From contig CAYFJO010000071.1 in the NCBI GenBank assembly GCA_964343305.1, positions 1 through 33,349 of the forward strand: a stretch of DNA of 33,349 bases. Direction: 5' to 3'. Below the pieces are notes generated by a model that was given only the letters and a program-made list of their open reading frames with translations, made no database searches and was not told where the DNA came from. Within the stretch, counting starts at the first letter, position 1, and each line of letters begins with the position of its first letter. Positions 1 through 7,984 of this stretch are shown here, piece by piece. The position numbers and the translations under genes were made by a program. Origin of the DNA: CAYFJO01 sp964343305. Its GTDB lineage: Bacteria; Planctomycetota; Planctomycetia; Pirellulales; Pirellulaceae.

Positions 1-34
1 ATCTGCCGCCGCAGCGTCAACCACACCCTCGTAA

Positions 35-241
35 CGGTTCTGGTGCGCGCTTACAAAGTACACGCTGCTGTCACTGTTTTATCCCACGCAGGTGTTAGGC
101 TGGTGCGTCGTCGACACAGCGATCCGGGCACGAATCGGCGACGCCTCTGGGGCCAGCCAGCGAGCGAGTCGCTATCCCTGCTGGACAGCGCTGATTGCCG
201 GGCTTGTTGTTTCGATCGCATTTTTCATCACAGGTTGGTAA
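35..241 (+). other. possible remnant of a membrane protein C-terminus
   Basis: An open frame without an ATG runs from just after a TAA at 32-34 to a TAA at 239-241. Its last 20 or so residues form a plausible membrane helix (LIAGLVVSIAFFITGW). The residues before it (YPTQVLGWCVVDTAIRARIG) also look protein-like, whereas the other five frames here are broken or of implausible composition. The same frame upstream of the TAA reads SAAAASTTPS, so this could be the tail of an interrupted gene that begins outside the window. I do not recognise the family. Chance openness in GC-rich DNA is a real alternative. Confidence 0.2.
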
Positions 242-253
242 CGTCGGACACCA

Positions 254-326
254 GGTTCGAGCCATGCAGCCATGAGATGGTCGTTGTCGCCGACCAACAC
301 ATCGTGATGTCGACTTGGCTCGAACC
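254..326. repeat. nested inverted repeat, hairpin-forming
   Basis: A perfect 11-bp inverted repeat (ggttcgagcca at 254-264, tggctcgaacc at 316-326) encloses a second perfect 6-bp one (tggtcg at 278-283, cgacca at 291-296). The whole could fold as a long stem with an internal hairpin on either strand. It lies in a gene-poor stretch next to the larger repeat at 341-590, so it may be another palindromic interspersed element or a structured transcript. The GTTCGA string resembles a tRNA T-loop, but no T-stem or acceptor stem can be formed. Confidence 0.45.
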
Positions 327-340
327 CGGCACGCACAGAT

Positions 341-590
341 CGGACAGAAGAATTAGGGGACAGAAAGATTAGCCCGGATCATTCATGAACCGCCGTCGAA
401 ACGACGTAATGTTCTCCGTGAAAAGGAGTTGCGGCTATCTTGCCTAAAACACCGCGCAAATTCGAATCCACACTAACCCGACGCGCAAGCGAGGGGCGAC
501 GTCCAAGACCCCTCGCTCGCGCGTCGGGTTAGCGAATAATCCACGTTAGAAGGCGGCATTCATTTTTCTGTCCCCTAATCTTTCTGTCCG
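341..590. repeat. inverted repeat pair enclosing a REP-like palindrome (MITE-like)
   Basis: The outer arms at 341-370 and 561-590 are inverted copies, 26 of 30 positions matching. Each arm holds two copies of GGACAGAA, the second within ttaggggacagaaa. Between them, 473-496 and 509-532 form a 24-bp palindrome with one mismatch around a 12-nt loop (starts ctaacccgacgcgc, ends gcgcgtcgggttag). I see no transposase inside. The architecture is that of a non-autonomous palindromic element or of a REP pair mobilised in trans. The rest of the stretch from 1 to 705 shows no recognisable gene. Confidence 0.6.
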
Positions 591-705
591 AAGGAATTCT
601 GGCGAATTCCACTACGTTCGCCTTTCTTCTCTGTGTCGCGGTACAATGATAAACTTGCGGAGATGTGTGTGAGGTGAACGCGCTCTCAAAAACACTTACG
701 AATCG

Positions 706-1119
706 ATGGATTTCGACGTTTGTTCCATCTTTGTGTACGGTACTCTGCAACGCGGCGAGGAGCGCGAGCCGATGTGGCCTCGTACGCCGCAATCAATCGA
801 GCGGGCAACGACGCGAGCACGATTGTATGACTTTGGTCCTTATCCCGCTTTGATGGACGGGGAAGATTTGATTCGCGGTGAGCTGTGGAACTTCGAAACA
901 GGTGACATGGCGGTGACGCTCGACGTGCTGGATGAGATTGAATGCTTTGGCAAAGAAGAAGTGGATTTGTATGTCCGACGAGTTGTTGCAGTGCAAAAAG
1001 AGTCAGGAGAATCGGCGGATGCTTATGCGTACTTTTTTGCCAACGCTGAAAATCTTGCTAATGTTCCGGTTGTTGAGGCAAACGAAGACGGTGTTTGTCA
1101 TTGGCACCGGTACTTGTAA
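706..1119 (+). CDS. gamma-glutamylcyclotransferase family protein (GGCT/AIG2-like)
   Basis: This 137-residue protein has the family signature FVYGTLQRG near residues 9-17, which shapes the substrate pocket. It is followed by the usual ALMDGEDLIRGELW strand region and the LDVLDEIE helix. Known relatives cleave gamma-glutamyl amines or peptides to 5-oxoproline, or act on related gamma-glutamyl compounds; the true substrate cannot be told from sequence. Length is normal for single-domain bacterial members. The ATG at 706 lacks a clear Shine-Dalgarno sequence, and a TACAAT box at 642-647 might be part of a promoter. The gene converges with the SNF2 helicase gene 71 bp downstream. Confidence 0.85.
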   Translation: MDFDVCSIFVYGTLQRGEEREPMWPRTPQSIERATTRARLYDFGPYPALMDGEDLIRGELWNFETGDMAVTLDVLDEIECFGKEEVDLYVRRVVAVQKESGESADAYAYFFANAENLANVPVVEANEDGVCHWHRYL

Positions 1120-1190
1120 GCGAACTTGGCACATCAACTCGGCTTGCTGGCAGCTCGCCGCTACGTTTGCTTGTTCGCGTCCATTCGCGT

Positions 1191-3917
1191 TCAGCCTTCC
1201 GCGCCTTTTGATTGTGACGACGTGGCGGGGACGAGAAGATTTGCCAGGGTTGCTGCCAGGCGGTTTAGGTGTTCTTCGCCGTCAAGGCTGAAGCGTAGTT
1301 CCAGGCGTCCGTCGTTGGATCGTTCAGTGCAATCGGACAAGCCCGCGCGAATCTGTTCGACGACCGCTGGTTCAGCGCTCGCTTCGGGGTTGACCAATTC
1401 ACCGACCAGATTGAGGGCAGCGCCTAACAACTCGCCGCTGGCGGCGGCTACGCGATTTCGGCGTTGAGCGAGTTGCTCCGTTTCCGCCTCGACGCGGCGT
1501 TGCTCAGAAACGTCGACCGGTGTGGCGGGAGTTTGGCCGAGCAAACGTTCCAGGCGCTTTTTCAGTTCGTCCATGCCGCTTTGTAGTTCGACTTCCGAAA
1601 CATCGGATTCCACGTCGAGAGCGGCTAACGCCAAATCGTGCTTGGCCGAGAGTGTGCCGAGCAAACGCTCTTCGATCGTGTCTTCGGTGACCAACAAATA
1701 GACTTGCACGGGCCGCTTTTGGCCCATGCGATGGGCGCGGGCGATCCGTTGTTCGAGAACGGCGGGATTCCACGGCAAATCGACGTTGATCACCGTGTTG
1801 GCCGCCTGCAGGTTTAAGCCCGTGCTGCCGGCGTTGGACATGATGATGACGCGGCACTTGGGATCGTTCTGAAAACGGTGCACCAACTCTTGGCGTTTCT
1901 TTTGCGGAACTTTGCCGTCGAGCCGGACGAAGTTGAGCCCCGCGGCATCGAGCAGCGGCTCGATCAGGCCCAGCATCGTCGTCCATTCGCTGAACAACAC
2001 GATTTTGCGATCGCCTTCGGCGGCAAGTTGTTCGAGCAGTTCACCAAGCCGCTGGAGTTTGCTGCTGAATCCGGGTTCTTCTTTGTCGACAAGGTAGGTG
2101 CTGTCGCACGACAGCCGTGCCATCAGTAAATACTTTTGCAGCCGCAACAGGTCCATCTCGGTGAGGAATTTTTTGGCGGCAATCTGGGCGGCCCTCGCGA
2201 CGTATTCGTCGCTCATTCGCTGTTGCTCTTCGGTCGGACGGATGCGAACGATTTCGGTGCTGCGCTCCGGCAAATCTTGCATGACGGACGATCGCGTGCG
2301 GCGGAGTAAGATCGGTTTGAGCGCCTCGCGTAATGTGTCGAGGTTCTTATAGCCTTGCACGCGGCCCCGGTCGTCCACGACGCGATGATGGTTAAAAAAA
2401 CGGTATACCGGGCCCAGCCGCTGGTCATCAATGAAGCCAACGACGGTGTAAAGTTCCTCGAGCCGATTTTCTAGCGGAGTGCCGGATAGCACCAGCGCAA
2501 ACGGCGACTTGAGCGTGTTGATGAACCGCGACGTTTTCGATTCCCAGTTCTTGATCCGCTGGCCTTCGTCCAAAATGATCAGGTCCCACTTGATCCGTTC
2601 GATGGTCGGATGGTCGCGAAGGATTTGTTCGTAGTTGCAGATTGTAAAGAAGGTGGCATTGTCGTATTGGGCGACGCGTTCTTCGGCCGAGCCCATGACT
2701 AGCTGGCTCGTGCGGCCACAGAAACGATTGATTTCGCTTCGCCATTGGCTCTTCAGCGACGCCGGGCAAACAACCAGCACGCGGCGGATATCGGCCAATT
2801 GGGCAAGCAGTTCCGCGACTCCGATTCCTTGAATCGTTTTGCCGAGGCCCATGTCGTCGGCCAGCACGGCGCGTCCCGCACCGACGGCAAACGCGATTCC
2901 GTCCAGTTGATAGGGCAACAGTTCGGCGTCTAGCAACTCGCGGCGCAACGGATGTTTGGCTGGGTCGCGGCGGATTTCGTCAGCGGCTTGCTTCAAGCGT
3001 TTTTCTAAGAACCGCTGCTCGATGAATTCTTCGGCGTCTGGATAGACGTGGACCGAGTGGCCCGCTTGCTCCAATCGGCGGATACAATGGACGACATCAT
3101 CGACGTCGTCCGTCGTATGGCCAGCGACCTTGCTGAGGATTTTCTTAGCGTCATTGTCGAGCGTGTGGGGCAGATTAAACCGCAATCCGATTTGCCGTCC
3201 GTAGTCGACACGAAGCGAAAGATTCTGGCGGCGGTATGGCTTTTCGAGTTGTTTCTTCTTGAATCGGCGGCGGATTTTGGACTCGGCGTTAAGGATGTGT
3301 TTGCACGTGCCGAGATGATTGGTGCGAAAGTCGGGGCAAGTGCAATACGATTGCCCGGCGTCGAAGCCGCGCAGTGAAACGCGATAGGTTTTGCCGGACT
3401 GTTTGCTGGTCATCGTGTAGTCGGTCCATGGCGTGGCTGGATCGACGCTGCGCAGCGTCATTCTTTCGACTTTCGCTCGTTGCTCTCGATCGGCCAGCGC
3501 GCGGCGCAGCAGTTCGTCTTCGGTCAAGTTTTCGACCGGCTCGTTTGGATCCGGCGGTGCGGACAGGCCCAGTGTCAACTTTTCGTCGAGCACCATTCCC
3601 AGTACAGCCGAGATGTGATCGCATCGCGTCTCACAGCGTTCGCAATTCAAATGCAGCCCCTGCGGCTTGTTTGTCATCTCGACGATGGTGACGGTCGCCA
3701 CGCCGCCGTCCGATTCCGGATCGGGCACGTTCACACGCAACGTGTCGCCGCCGAGGTACACGTCTCGCGGCAGATTGATTTCGAACCGGCCGCCCTGGCG
3801 CAGCCGCGTTACGCCCTCTTCGCCGTCGGCCAGCAGCCGGCACGCACCGCGATAGGTCAGCCGCCCCAATCGGTCACGAATTCCAATCCGTTTCTTTTGA
3901 CCTTGTGTCTTTGCCAC
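1191..3917 (-). CDS. SNF2-family helicase with two zinc-finger motifs
   Basis: A 908-residue DNA-dependent ATPase of the SNF2/Rad54 superfamily. Two N-terminal cysteine motifs are visible: CERCETRCDH, a compact C-x2-C-x3-C-x-H, and a SWIM finger CTC...CKH about 120 residues later. The motor follows: Walker A DDMGLGKT, motif II LDEGQ (DEGQ in place of DEAH), motif III LSGTPLENR, motifs V/VI GSTGLNLQAA and QRIARAHRMGQ. Such proteins remodel protein-DNA complexes or translocate on duplex DNA. A longer reading from GTG at 3944 is possible, but AAGGAG lies 7 nt before the GTG at 3917, so I prefer that start. The kinase gene lies upstream on the same strand, separated by 124 bp. No methylase or nuclease partner suggesting a defence system is present. 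Confidence 0.9.
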   Translation of the reverse strand: MAKTQGQKKRIGIRDRLGRLTYRGACRLLADGEEGVTRLRQGGRFEINLPRDVYLGGDTLRVNVPDPESDGGVATVTIVEMTNKPQGLHLNCERCETRCDHISAVLGMVLDEKLTLGLSAPPDPNEPVENLTEDELLRRALADREQRAKVERMTLRSVDPATPWTDYTMTSKQSGKTYRVSLRGFDAGQSYCTCPDFRTNHLGTCKHILNAESKIRRRFKKKQLEKPYRRQNLSLRVDYGRQIGLRFNLPHTLDNDAKKILSKVAGHTTDDVDDVVHCIRRLEQAGHSVHVYPDAEEFIEQRFLEKRLKQAADEIRRDPAKHPLRRELLDAELLPYQLDGIAFAVGAGRAVLADDMGLGKTIQGIGVAELLAQLADIRRVLVVCPASLKSQWRSEINRFCGRTSQLVMGSAEERVAQYDNATFFTICNYEQILRDHPTIERIKWDLIILDEGQRIKNWESKTSRFINTLKSPFALVLSGTPLENRLEELYTVVGFIDDQRLGPVYRFFNHHRVVDDRGRVQGYKNLDTLREALKPILLRRTRSSVMQDLPERSTEIVRIRPTEEQQRMSDEYVARAAQIAAKKFLTEMDLLRLQKYLLMARLSCDSTYLVDKEEPGFSSKLQRLGELLEQLAAEGDRKIVLFSEWTTMLGLIEPLLDAAGLNFVRLDGKVPQKKRQELVHRFQNDPKCRVIIMSNAGSTGLNLQAANTVINVDLPWNPAVLEQRIARAHRMGQKRPVQVYLLVTEDTIEERLLGTLSAKHDLALAALDVESDVSEVELQSGMDELKKRLERLLGQTPATPVDVSEQRRVEAETEQLAQRRNRVAAASGELLGAALNLVGELVNPEASAEPAVVEQIRAGLSDCTERSNDGRLELRFSLDGEEHLNRLAATLANLLVPATSSQSKGAEG

Positions 3918-3923
3918 AGAAAC

Positions 3924-3930
3924 GCTCCTT
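3924..3930 (-). promoter_or_regulatory. Shine-Dalgarno site fixing the SNF2 start
   Basis: Reading the minus strand, AAGGAGC sits 7 nt before the GTG at 3917 and inside the reading frame of the longer GTG start at 3944. This makes the downstream GTG the more likely initiation codon. Confidence 0.6.
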
Positions 3931-4041
3931 GCTTGATTGTGCACGTCAATCCGTCAACATCAAGTCCGACATTGTTGCAAGTCGCACGGAGTTTTGCAAG
4001 GAACTGTTTCACCAACTCTGATTCCTGCCTTCGACGAAGCG

Positions 4042-5712
4042 TTAGGATAGTTCTTGCTCGACGGTTGCCTTGTCGTAGTCGACATGAACCGTGCTGGGGC
4101 GAAATCTAGAACGCTTTGGCGCTGGAGCAGGCCCGTCGTCCCCCATGCCCATCATGATAACGATGGCGATGACAAGCAACGCGATTCCACCGAGGATGCC
4201 CCAGACCCAAACGGGGATCGATGACGCAGAGCCTTTGCTAGATCTGTCGCGGCGTTGTTGCAACAGACTGGAACCCGAGTCGTTTGCAGCCGCGCCTTCG
4301 GTGAAAACTCCAATCCCAATATCACCCACGGTCGGTTCAGGTTCATCCACCGGTTCGACGACTGGATCTACGATGGGCGCGACCTCTGAAGTTGCGACAT
4401 TCGGAGCCGGCGCGGTTGGCGCGCTGGCCTTGTTGATATTGATGTCGATGCCCTTGTCCGTATCGCCGGCCTGATTGGAGACGGTTTCCTCACGCACAAG
4501 AGGGGTCGGCTGTGGTTTCGATTCTTCCAGATGGTTGCCCGAATCCGAACCACCTCCGGATCTGCGCACCGGCGGTCTAGCGGCCGGAGCCACCGCGGCC
4601 CCCGCTCCGGTTTCATGAGCCGCACCGGCGAGTTGCAGGGAGGAATCACGACCGGCGATCTTGACCGACTTGCCCCGCCCGATCAGCCAAGATTGCATGG
4701 TCTCCGCAATCTCTTCCATCGATTGGTATCGGTCCGCGGGATCTTTTTGCAGCATCTTGAAGCACACCCGGACAAGCTCTTTGGGACAGTCAGGGCGAAA
4801 CTCGCGAATGTTCGGCGGCATCTCGGATTGGTGCTTCAAAATGCGTTGCGCCAGCGTGCCGTCTGGGAATGGCGGGTGTCCAACGAGCATGAAGTAGAGC
4901 GAACATCCCAATCCGTACACATCGACGGTCTTTTCCACATTGTGGCTATCGACGGCCTGTTCCGGAGCGAGATAGTCAGCCGTGCCCAACACGTTTTCAT
5001 TGTAAGCTTCGGTCAACGAAAACGCGTCTTCGTCAGTGTAAAGTGCCAAACCAAGGTCGAGGATCTTTACCACGCCGCCGCCATCGATAAGTAAATTTGC
5101 CGGCTTGACATCGCGATGAATCAGACCCGCTTCGTGGGCATGCTGCAATCCTTCGGCGGACTGCGCGGTGTAATCCGCCGCCGTGTCGAAATCAAGCGGG
5201 CCGTCGTCGTGAACGATTTGTAGGACATCGCGCCCCTGCACATATTCCATCACGATGTAGTGCGTGTCGCCTTCGCTGTCGATGTCGTAAGCCCGCACGA
5301 TGTTAGGATGGTCCAGCGATGCGGTGGCTTGTGCCTCGAGATAGAACCGTTCTTTGTACGACGAATCGTTGACACGACGCTTCGGCAACACTTTCACCGC
5401 GCGACGTTGGTGCATCAACGTGTGCTGCGCCAAATAAACGGCACTCATGCCACCCGTGCCAATGTGATCGAGCAAGCGGTACTTGCCCAGCCGAAAGCCC
5501 TTGTATCTGCCGTCTAGCAGTTTATCAATATGCCAATTCGTGAGCAGTTCACGTTCCAGCATGAACTTGGCGACCATTTCCGGATCGTCCGGCATTCGCC
5601 CGCCATTTTCGACCTTGCAATCCGTCAACGCCTGGCGAAGTTGATCGTCATCGACCAACCCGCTGCGCTGAATGATCTCAACAAGTTTCTTTACTTCCGT
5701 TACCTTGGGCAT
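4042..5712 (-). CDS. PknB-like membrane Ser/Thr protein kinase
   Basis: A 556-residue Hanks-type kinase. Residues 1-75 form a helical N-terminal module ending in KLLDGRYKGFRLGKY, a layout I associate with planctomycete kinases. The kinase domain spans about 78-350, with glycine loop IGTGGMSAVY, ATP lysine K107, catalytic HRDVKPANLL at 199-208, metal-binding DLG at 219-221 instead of DFG, and APE-equivalent LAPEQ. A Pro/Thr/Glu-rich linker of about 130 residues leads to one transmembrane helix at about 499-523 and a short basic tail. It should anchor in the inner membrane with the kinase domain cytoplasmic; substrates are unknown. There is no PASTA or other recognisable sensor domain. ATG start. 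Confidence 0.93.
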   Translation of the reverse strand: MPKVTEVKKLVEIIQRSGLVDDDQLRQALTDCKVENGGRMPDDPEMVAKFMLERELLTNWHIDKLLDGRYKGFRLGKYRLLDHIGTGGMSAVYLAQHTLMHQRRAVKVLPKRRVNDSSYKERFYLEAQATASLDHPNIVRAYDIDSEGDTHYIVMEYVQGRDVLQIVHDDGPLDFDTAADYTAQSAEGLQHAHEAGLIHRDVKPANLLIDGGGVVKILDLGLALYTDEDAFSLTEAYNENVLGTADYLAPEQAVDSHNVEKTVDVYGLGCSLYFMLVGHPPFPDGTLAQRILKHQSEMPPNIREFRPDCPKELVRVCFKMLQKDPADRYQSMEEIAETMQSWLIGRGKSVKIAGRDSSLQLAGAAHETGAGAAVAPAARPPVRRSGGGSDSGNHLEESKPQPTPLVREETVSNQAGDTDKGIDININKASAPTAPAPNVATSEVAPIVDPVVEPVDEPEPTVGDIGIGVFTEGAAANDSGSSLLQQRRDRSSKGSASSIPVWVWGILGGIALLVIAIVIMMGMGDDGPAPAPKRSRFRPSTVHVDYDKATVEQELS

Positions 5713-5887
5713 GCTTTAGCCGGCCAACTGCGTCATCACCATCATCGCGCGTGGTATGCGATTGAATTCACGATAGATGAGAGAAAGGAAAATGAGATTG
5801 CAAGGCGCCGTGGAAAAAAACAAAAATGGATGAAAACAAAAAACGCATAAACAATTCGAATGATGTGCGCCTTTAGTAAACCACGCT

Positions 5888-5917
5888 ACTATATCATTGT
5901 ACACCCGTTACTTTCAA
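5888..5917 (-). promoter_or_regulatory. candidate sigma70-type promoter for the kinase gene
   Basis: On the minus strand TTGAAA (5917-5912) is followed after 18 nt by TATAGT (5893-5888), about 170 nt upstream of the kinase start. The rest of the 335-bp gap between kinase and glutaredoxin genes (5713-6047) shows nothing I can name. The match is by eye in an AT-richer stretch, so confidence is low. Confidence 0.25.
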
Positions 5918-6047
5918 ATCCTACCTGATTGTTCGATGCGCATTCTGCAATGAGTTTTTCCATGAGCCGACCGTCGATTTTCATACCGAATCATCACAGC
6001 CTGCGATGTTCCGTGTGGAATAACTCACTGAACCACCGACCATAACG

Positions 6048-6287
6048 ATGACTCCCCTGAATAACGTCGTGCTATATACCCGAAAGGACTGCCACCTTTG
6101 CGAAGATGCATGTTTGACGCTCCGTAAATATGGCCTCCAGCCGCAGCTCATCGACATCGACACAGATCCCGGATTAGTAAGACTTTACGACGTCGTGATT
6201 CCGGTGGTTGTGATTGATGGAATCGAGCGATTTCGAGGACAAGTGAATGAAGTGCTGTTGAAGCGGCTGATTTCTGCGAATTCGTAG
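6048..6287 (+). CDS. glutaredoxin-like thioredoxin-fold protein (DUF836-type)
   Basis: A 79-residue single-domain protein with a thioredoxin-fold outline: strand VVLYTRKDCHLC, a helix, then a strand LIDIDTD, the cis-proline region IPVVVIDG, and a last helix. The active site is CHLC at residues 16-19. Such small proteins are thought to do dithiol/disulfide exchange in the cytoplasm, but members of this group are poorly characterised. The TIVP-type cis-proline motif reads VIPVV here. It is the first gene of a co-directional run, with 26 nt to the next start. Confidence 0.85.
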   Translation: MTPLNNVVLYTRKDCHLCEDACLTLRKYGLQPQLIDIDTDPGLVRLYDVVIPVVVIDGIERFRGQVNEVLLKRLISANS

Positions 6288-6313
6288 CACTGACAATTTA
6301 ACGAGATTTGCTT

Positions 6314-6997
6314 GTGGACCGACTTGGTTTGTTTGCGAAATACTGGGAGCCGGGGCGAGTGAAAACTCGTCTGGCAGCGACGATTGGCAACTTGGCTGCC
6401 AGCCGAGTTTATCGGGCCTTTGTTACATCGCTGGTGATTCGATTTCGCAAAGTGGCTGATGAACGAATCTTTGTGTTCTCACCAATGGATCGGCAGCGTG
6501 AGTTTGCGAAAACGATTCTAACGGACTGGCACCTCGTTCCTCAGTCCTCTGGAGATCTTGGTGCGAGAATGAAGCATTTCTTTTCCGACAGCCTCCGTCG
6601 CGCGGATGACCGAGTCGTTTTGATCGGCTCTGATAGTCCGACACTGCCGGCTGGTGTGATCGACGATGCATTCGAGGCACTGCGTCACTCGCCCGTCGTA
6701 CTCGGGCCAACAAACGACGGCGGCTACTACCTCGTGGGTGCCGCTGGAACGGTACCACCCATTTTTGACGATGTCCGTTGGAGCACAACCAGCGTGTGGC
6801 AACAAACAGTTGACCGATTGCTCGAACATGACACGCCTTTCGTCGAATTGCCATCGTGGTACGATGTCGATGAATTGGACGATTTGCGGCGGCTGGATCG
6901 CGAGTTGCAATCGTTCATCGCCAGCGATCCGACATGGGTGGAATTGGCAAACGAAGTAAGAGAATGCCTTCATCATTGCGACAGTACGACTGCTTGA
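6314..6997 (+). CDS. DUF2064 / TIGR04282-type glycosyltransferase-like protein
   Basis: About 227 residues. The N-terminal LGLFAKYWEPGRVKTRLA, the middle VLIGSDSPTLP, and GPTNDGGYYLVG match the nucleotide-diphospho-sugar transferase fold of the DUF2064 family, often named for an arsenosugar-biosynthesis association in some bacteria. There are no other arsenic genes here, so that role should not be assumed. The acidic GSDSP segment probably binds the metal-nucleotide. The start is uncertain: TTG at 6308 or GTG at 6314 are both in frame, and a GAG at 6303-6305 suits the GTG slightly better. Confidence 0.85.
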   Translation: MDRLGLFAKYWEPGRVKTRLAATIGNLAASRVYRAFVTSLVIRFRKVADERIFVFSPMDRQREFAKTILTDWHLVPQSSGDLGARMKHFFSDSLRRADDRVVLIGSDSPTLPAGVIDDAFEALRHSPVVLGPTNDGGYYLVGAAGTVPPIFDDVRWSTTSVWQQTVDRLLEHDTPFVELPSWYDVDELDDLRRLDRELQSFIASDPTWVELANEVRECLHHCDSTTA

Positions 6998-7081
6998 TCG
7001 TCGTCGTCGGTGTGATTGGGTTGTCGATCGCATACGACTTGGCAGGGCACGGATTGGATAAACAATGATTTGGAGAACGAA

Positions 7082-7933
7082 ATGTCACTTGTAATCGACG
7101 CCCACCAGCATTTCTGGAAATTGGACGATCAACGATTTGACTATTCATGGATGGACGCAACGCAGTTGGAGCCGATCCGCCGCGACCGCATGCCGGACGA
7201 TTTGAAACCATTGATCGACGAAGTGGGCGTTCACAAAACGGTGTTCGTCCAGACGCAGCACAACATCGAGGAAACGCATTGGGTGCTGCAACTGGCCGAA
7301 CAGCACGACTGGATCGTGGGAGTCGTAGGCTGGGTCGACTTGGCCAGCGACGGGTGCGAAGAGCAGCTTTTGCAAGTCAAGGACCATCCGAAGTTCGTCG
7401 GCATCCGACACGTCACACAAGACGAGCCAGACGACAACTTCATCGTTCGCGACGACGTACTGCGCGGCTTGAAAGTTTTACAAAAGCATCGCGTGCCGTT
7501 CGATTTGCTGTTCTACGTCAAACATCTTCATCATGCGAAGACATTGGGTCAACAGTTGCCCGACCTGCCAATGGTGATCGACCACTTAGCGAAACCGGAG
7601 ATCAAGGACAGTCGGACGAACAATTGGCTGGACAAATTCATGGCCGCCGCTGAATTCCCTAACATCTATTGCAAGTTGTCGGGGATGATTACCGAAGCCA
7701 ATTGGCAGAATTGGAAGCCTTCGGATTTGAGACCGTACGTCGACGCGGCACTTGAACATTTTGGTCCGCAGCGATGCATGTTCGGATCGGATTGGCCGGT
7801 GTGTGAGTTGGCCGGCTCCTATTCGCAGGTATTTAACGCGTTGGCCGAATTACTCGGTCAGCTTAGCAACGACGAGCGATCGGCCATTTTCGGCGAAACG
7901 GCTCGGGAGTTTTATCAGTTGAACGTGGATTAG
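7082..7933 (+). CDS. COG3618-type amidohydrolase, lactonase-like
   Basis: A 283-residue TIM-barrel metal-dependent hydrolase. The N-terminal VIDAHQHFWKL gives the HxH metal ligands, and FVQTQHNIEET, VGIRHVTQDEP, DHLAKPE and MFGSDWPVCE supply later barrel-end motifs. Relatives include L-fuconolactonase and L-rhamnonolactonase-type enzymes that open sugar lactones, but other 2-pyrone or amide substrates occur. The ATG is preceded by GGAG at 7072-7075, 6 nt away, which rejects longer upstream starts. Downstream DUF1501, MFS and dehydrogenase-like genes fit a sugar or sugar-acid breakdown path. Confidence 0.88.
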   Translation: MSLVIDAHQHFWKLDDQRFDYSWMDATQLEPIRRDRMPDDLKPLIDEVGVHKTVFVQTQHNIEETHWVLQLAEQHDWIVGVVGWVDLASDGCEEQLLQVKDHPKFVGIRHVTQDEPDDNFIVRDDVLRGLKVLQKHRVPFDLLFYVKHLHHAKTLGQQLPDLPMVIDHLAKPEIKDSRTNNWLDKFMAAAEFPNIYCKLSGMITEANWQNWKPSDLRPYVDAALEHFGPQRCMFGSDWPVCELAGSYSQVFNALAELLGQLSNDERSAIFGETAREFYQLNVD

Positions 7934-7984
7934 ATTTGGTTGTAAAATGTGGGTCTCGCTTTACGTCCCACCTGAAAGTTGATC

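Noticed and set aside
254..264. tRNA gene suggested by a GGTTCGA string
   Set aside because: The flanks do not form a T-stem, and no anticodon or acceptor stem can be drawn.
43..372. 109-codon frame at the window start
   Set aside because: The translation is Arg/His-rich with no recognisable motif and ends inside the repeat arm.
1191..5712. SNF2 helicase plus kinase as a phage-defence island
   Set aside because: No methyltransferase, nuclease, phospholipase or DUF1998 partner is nearby; neither protein alone supports a defence call.
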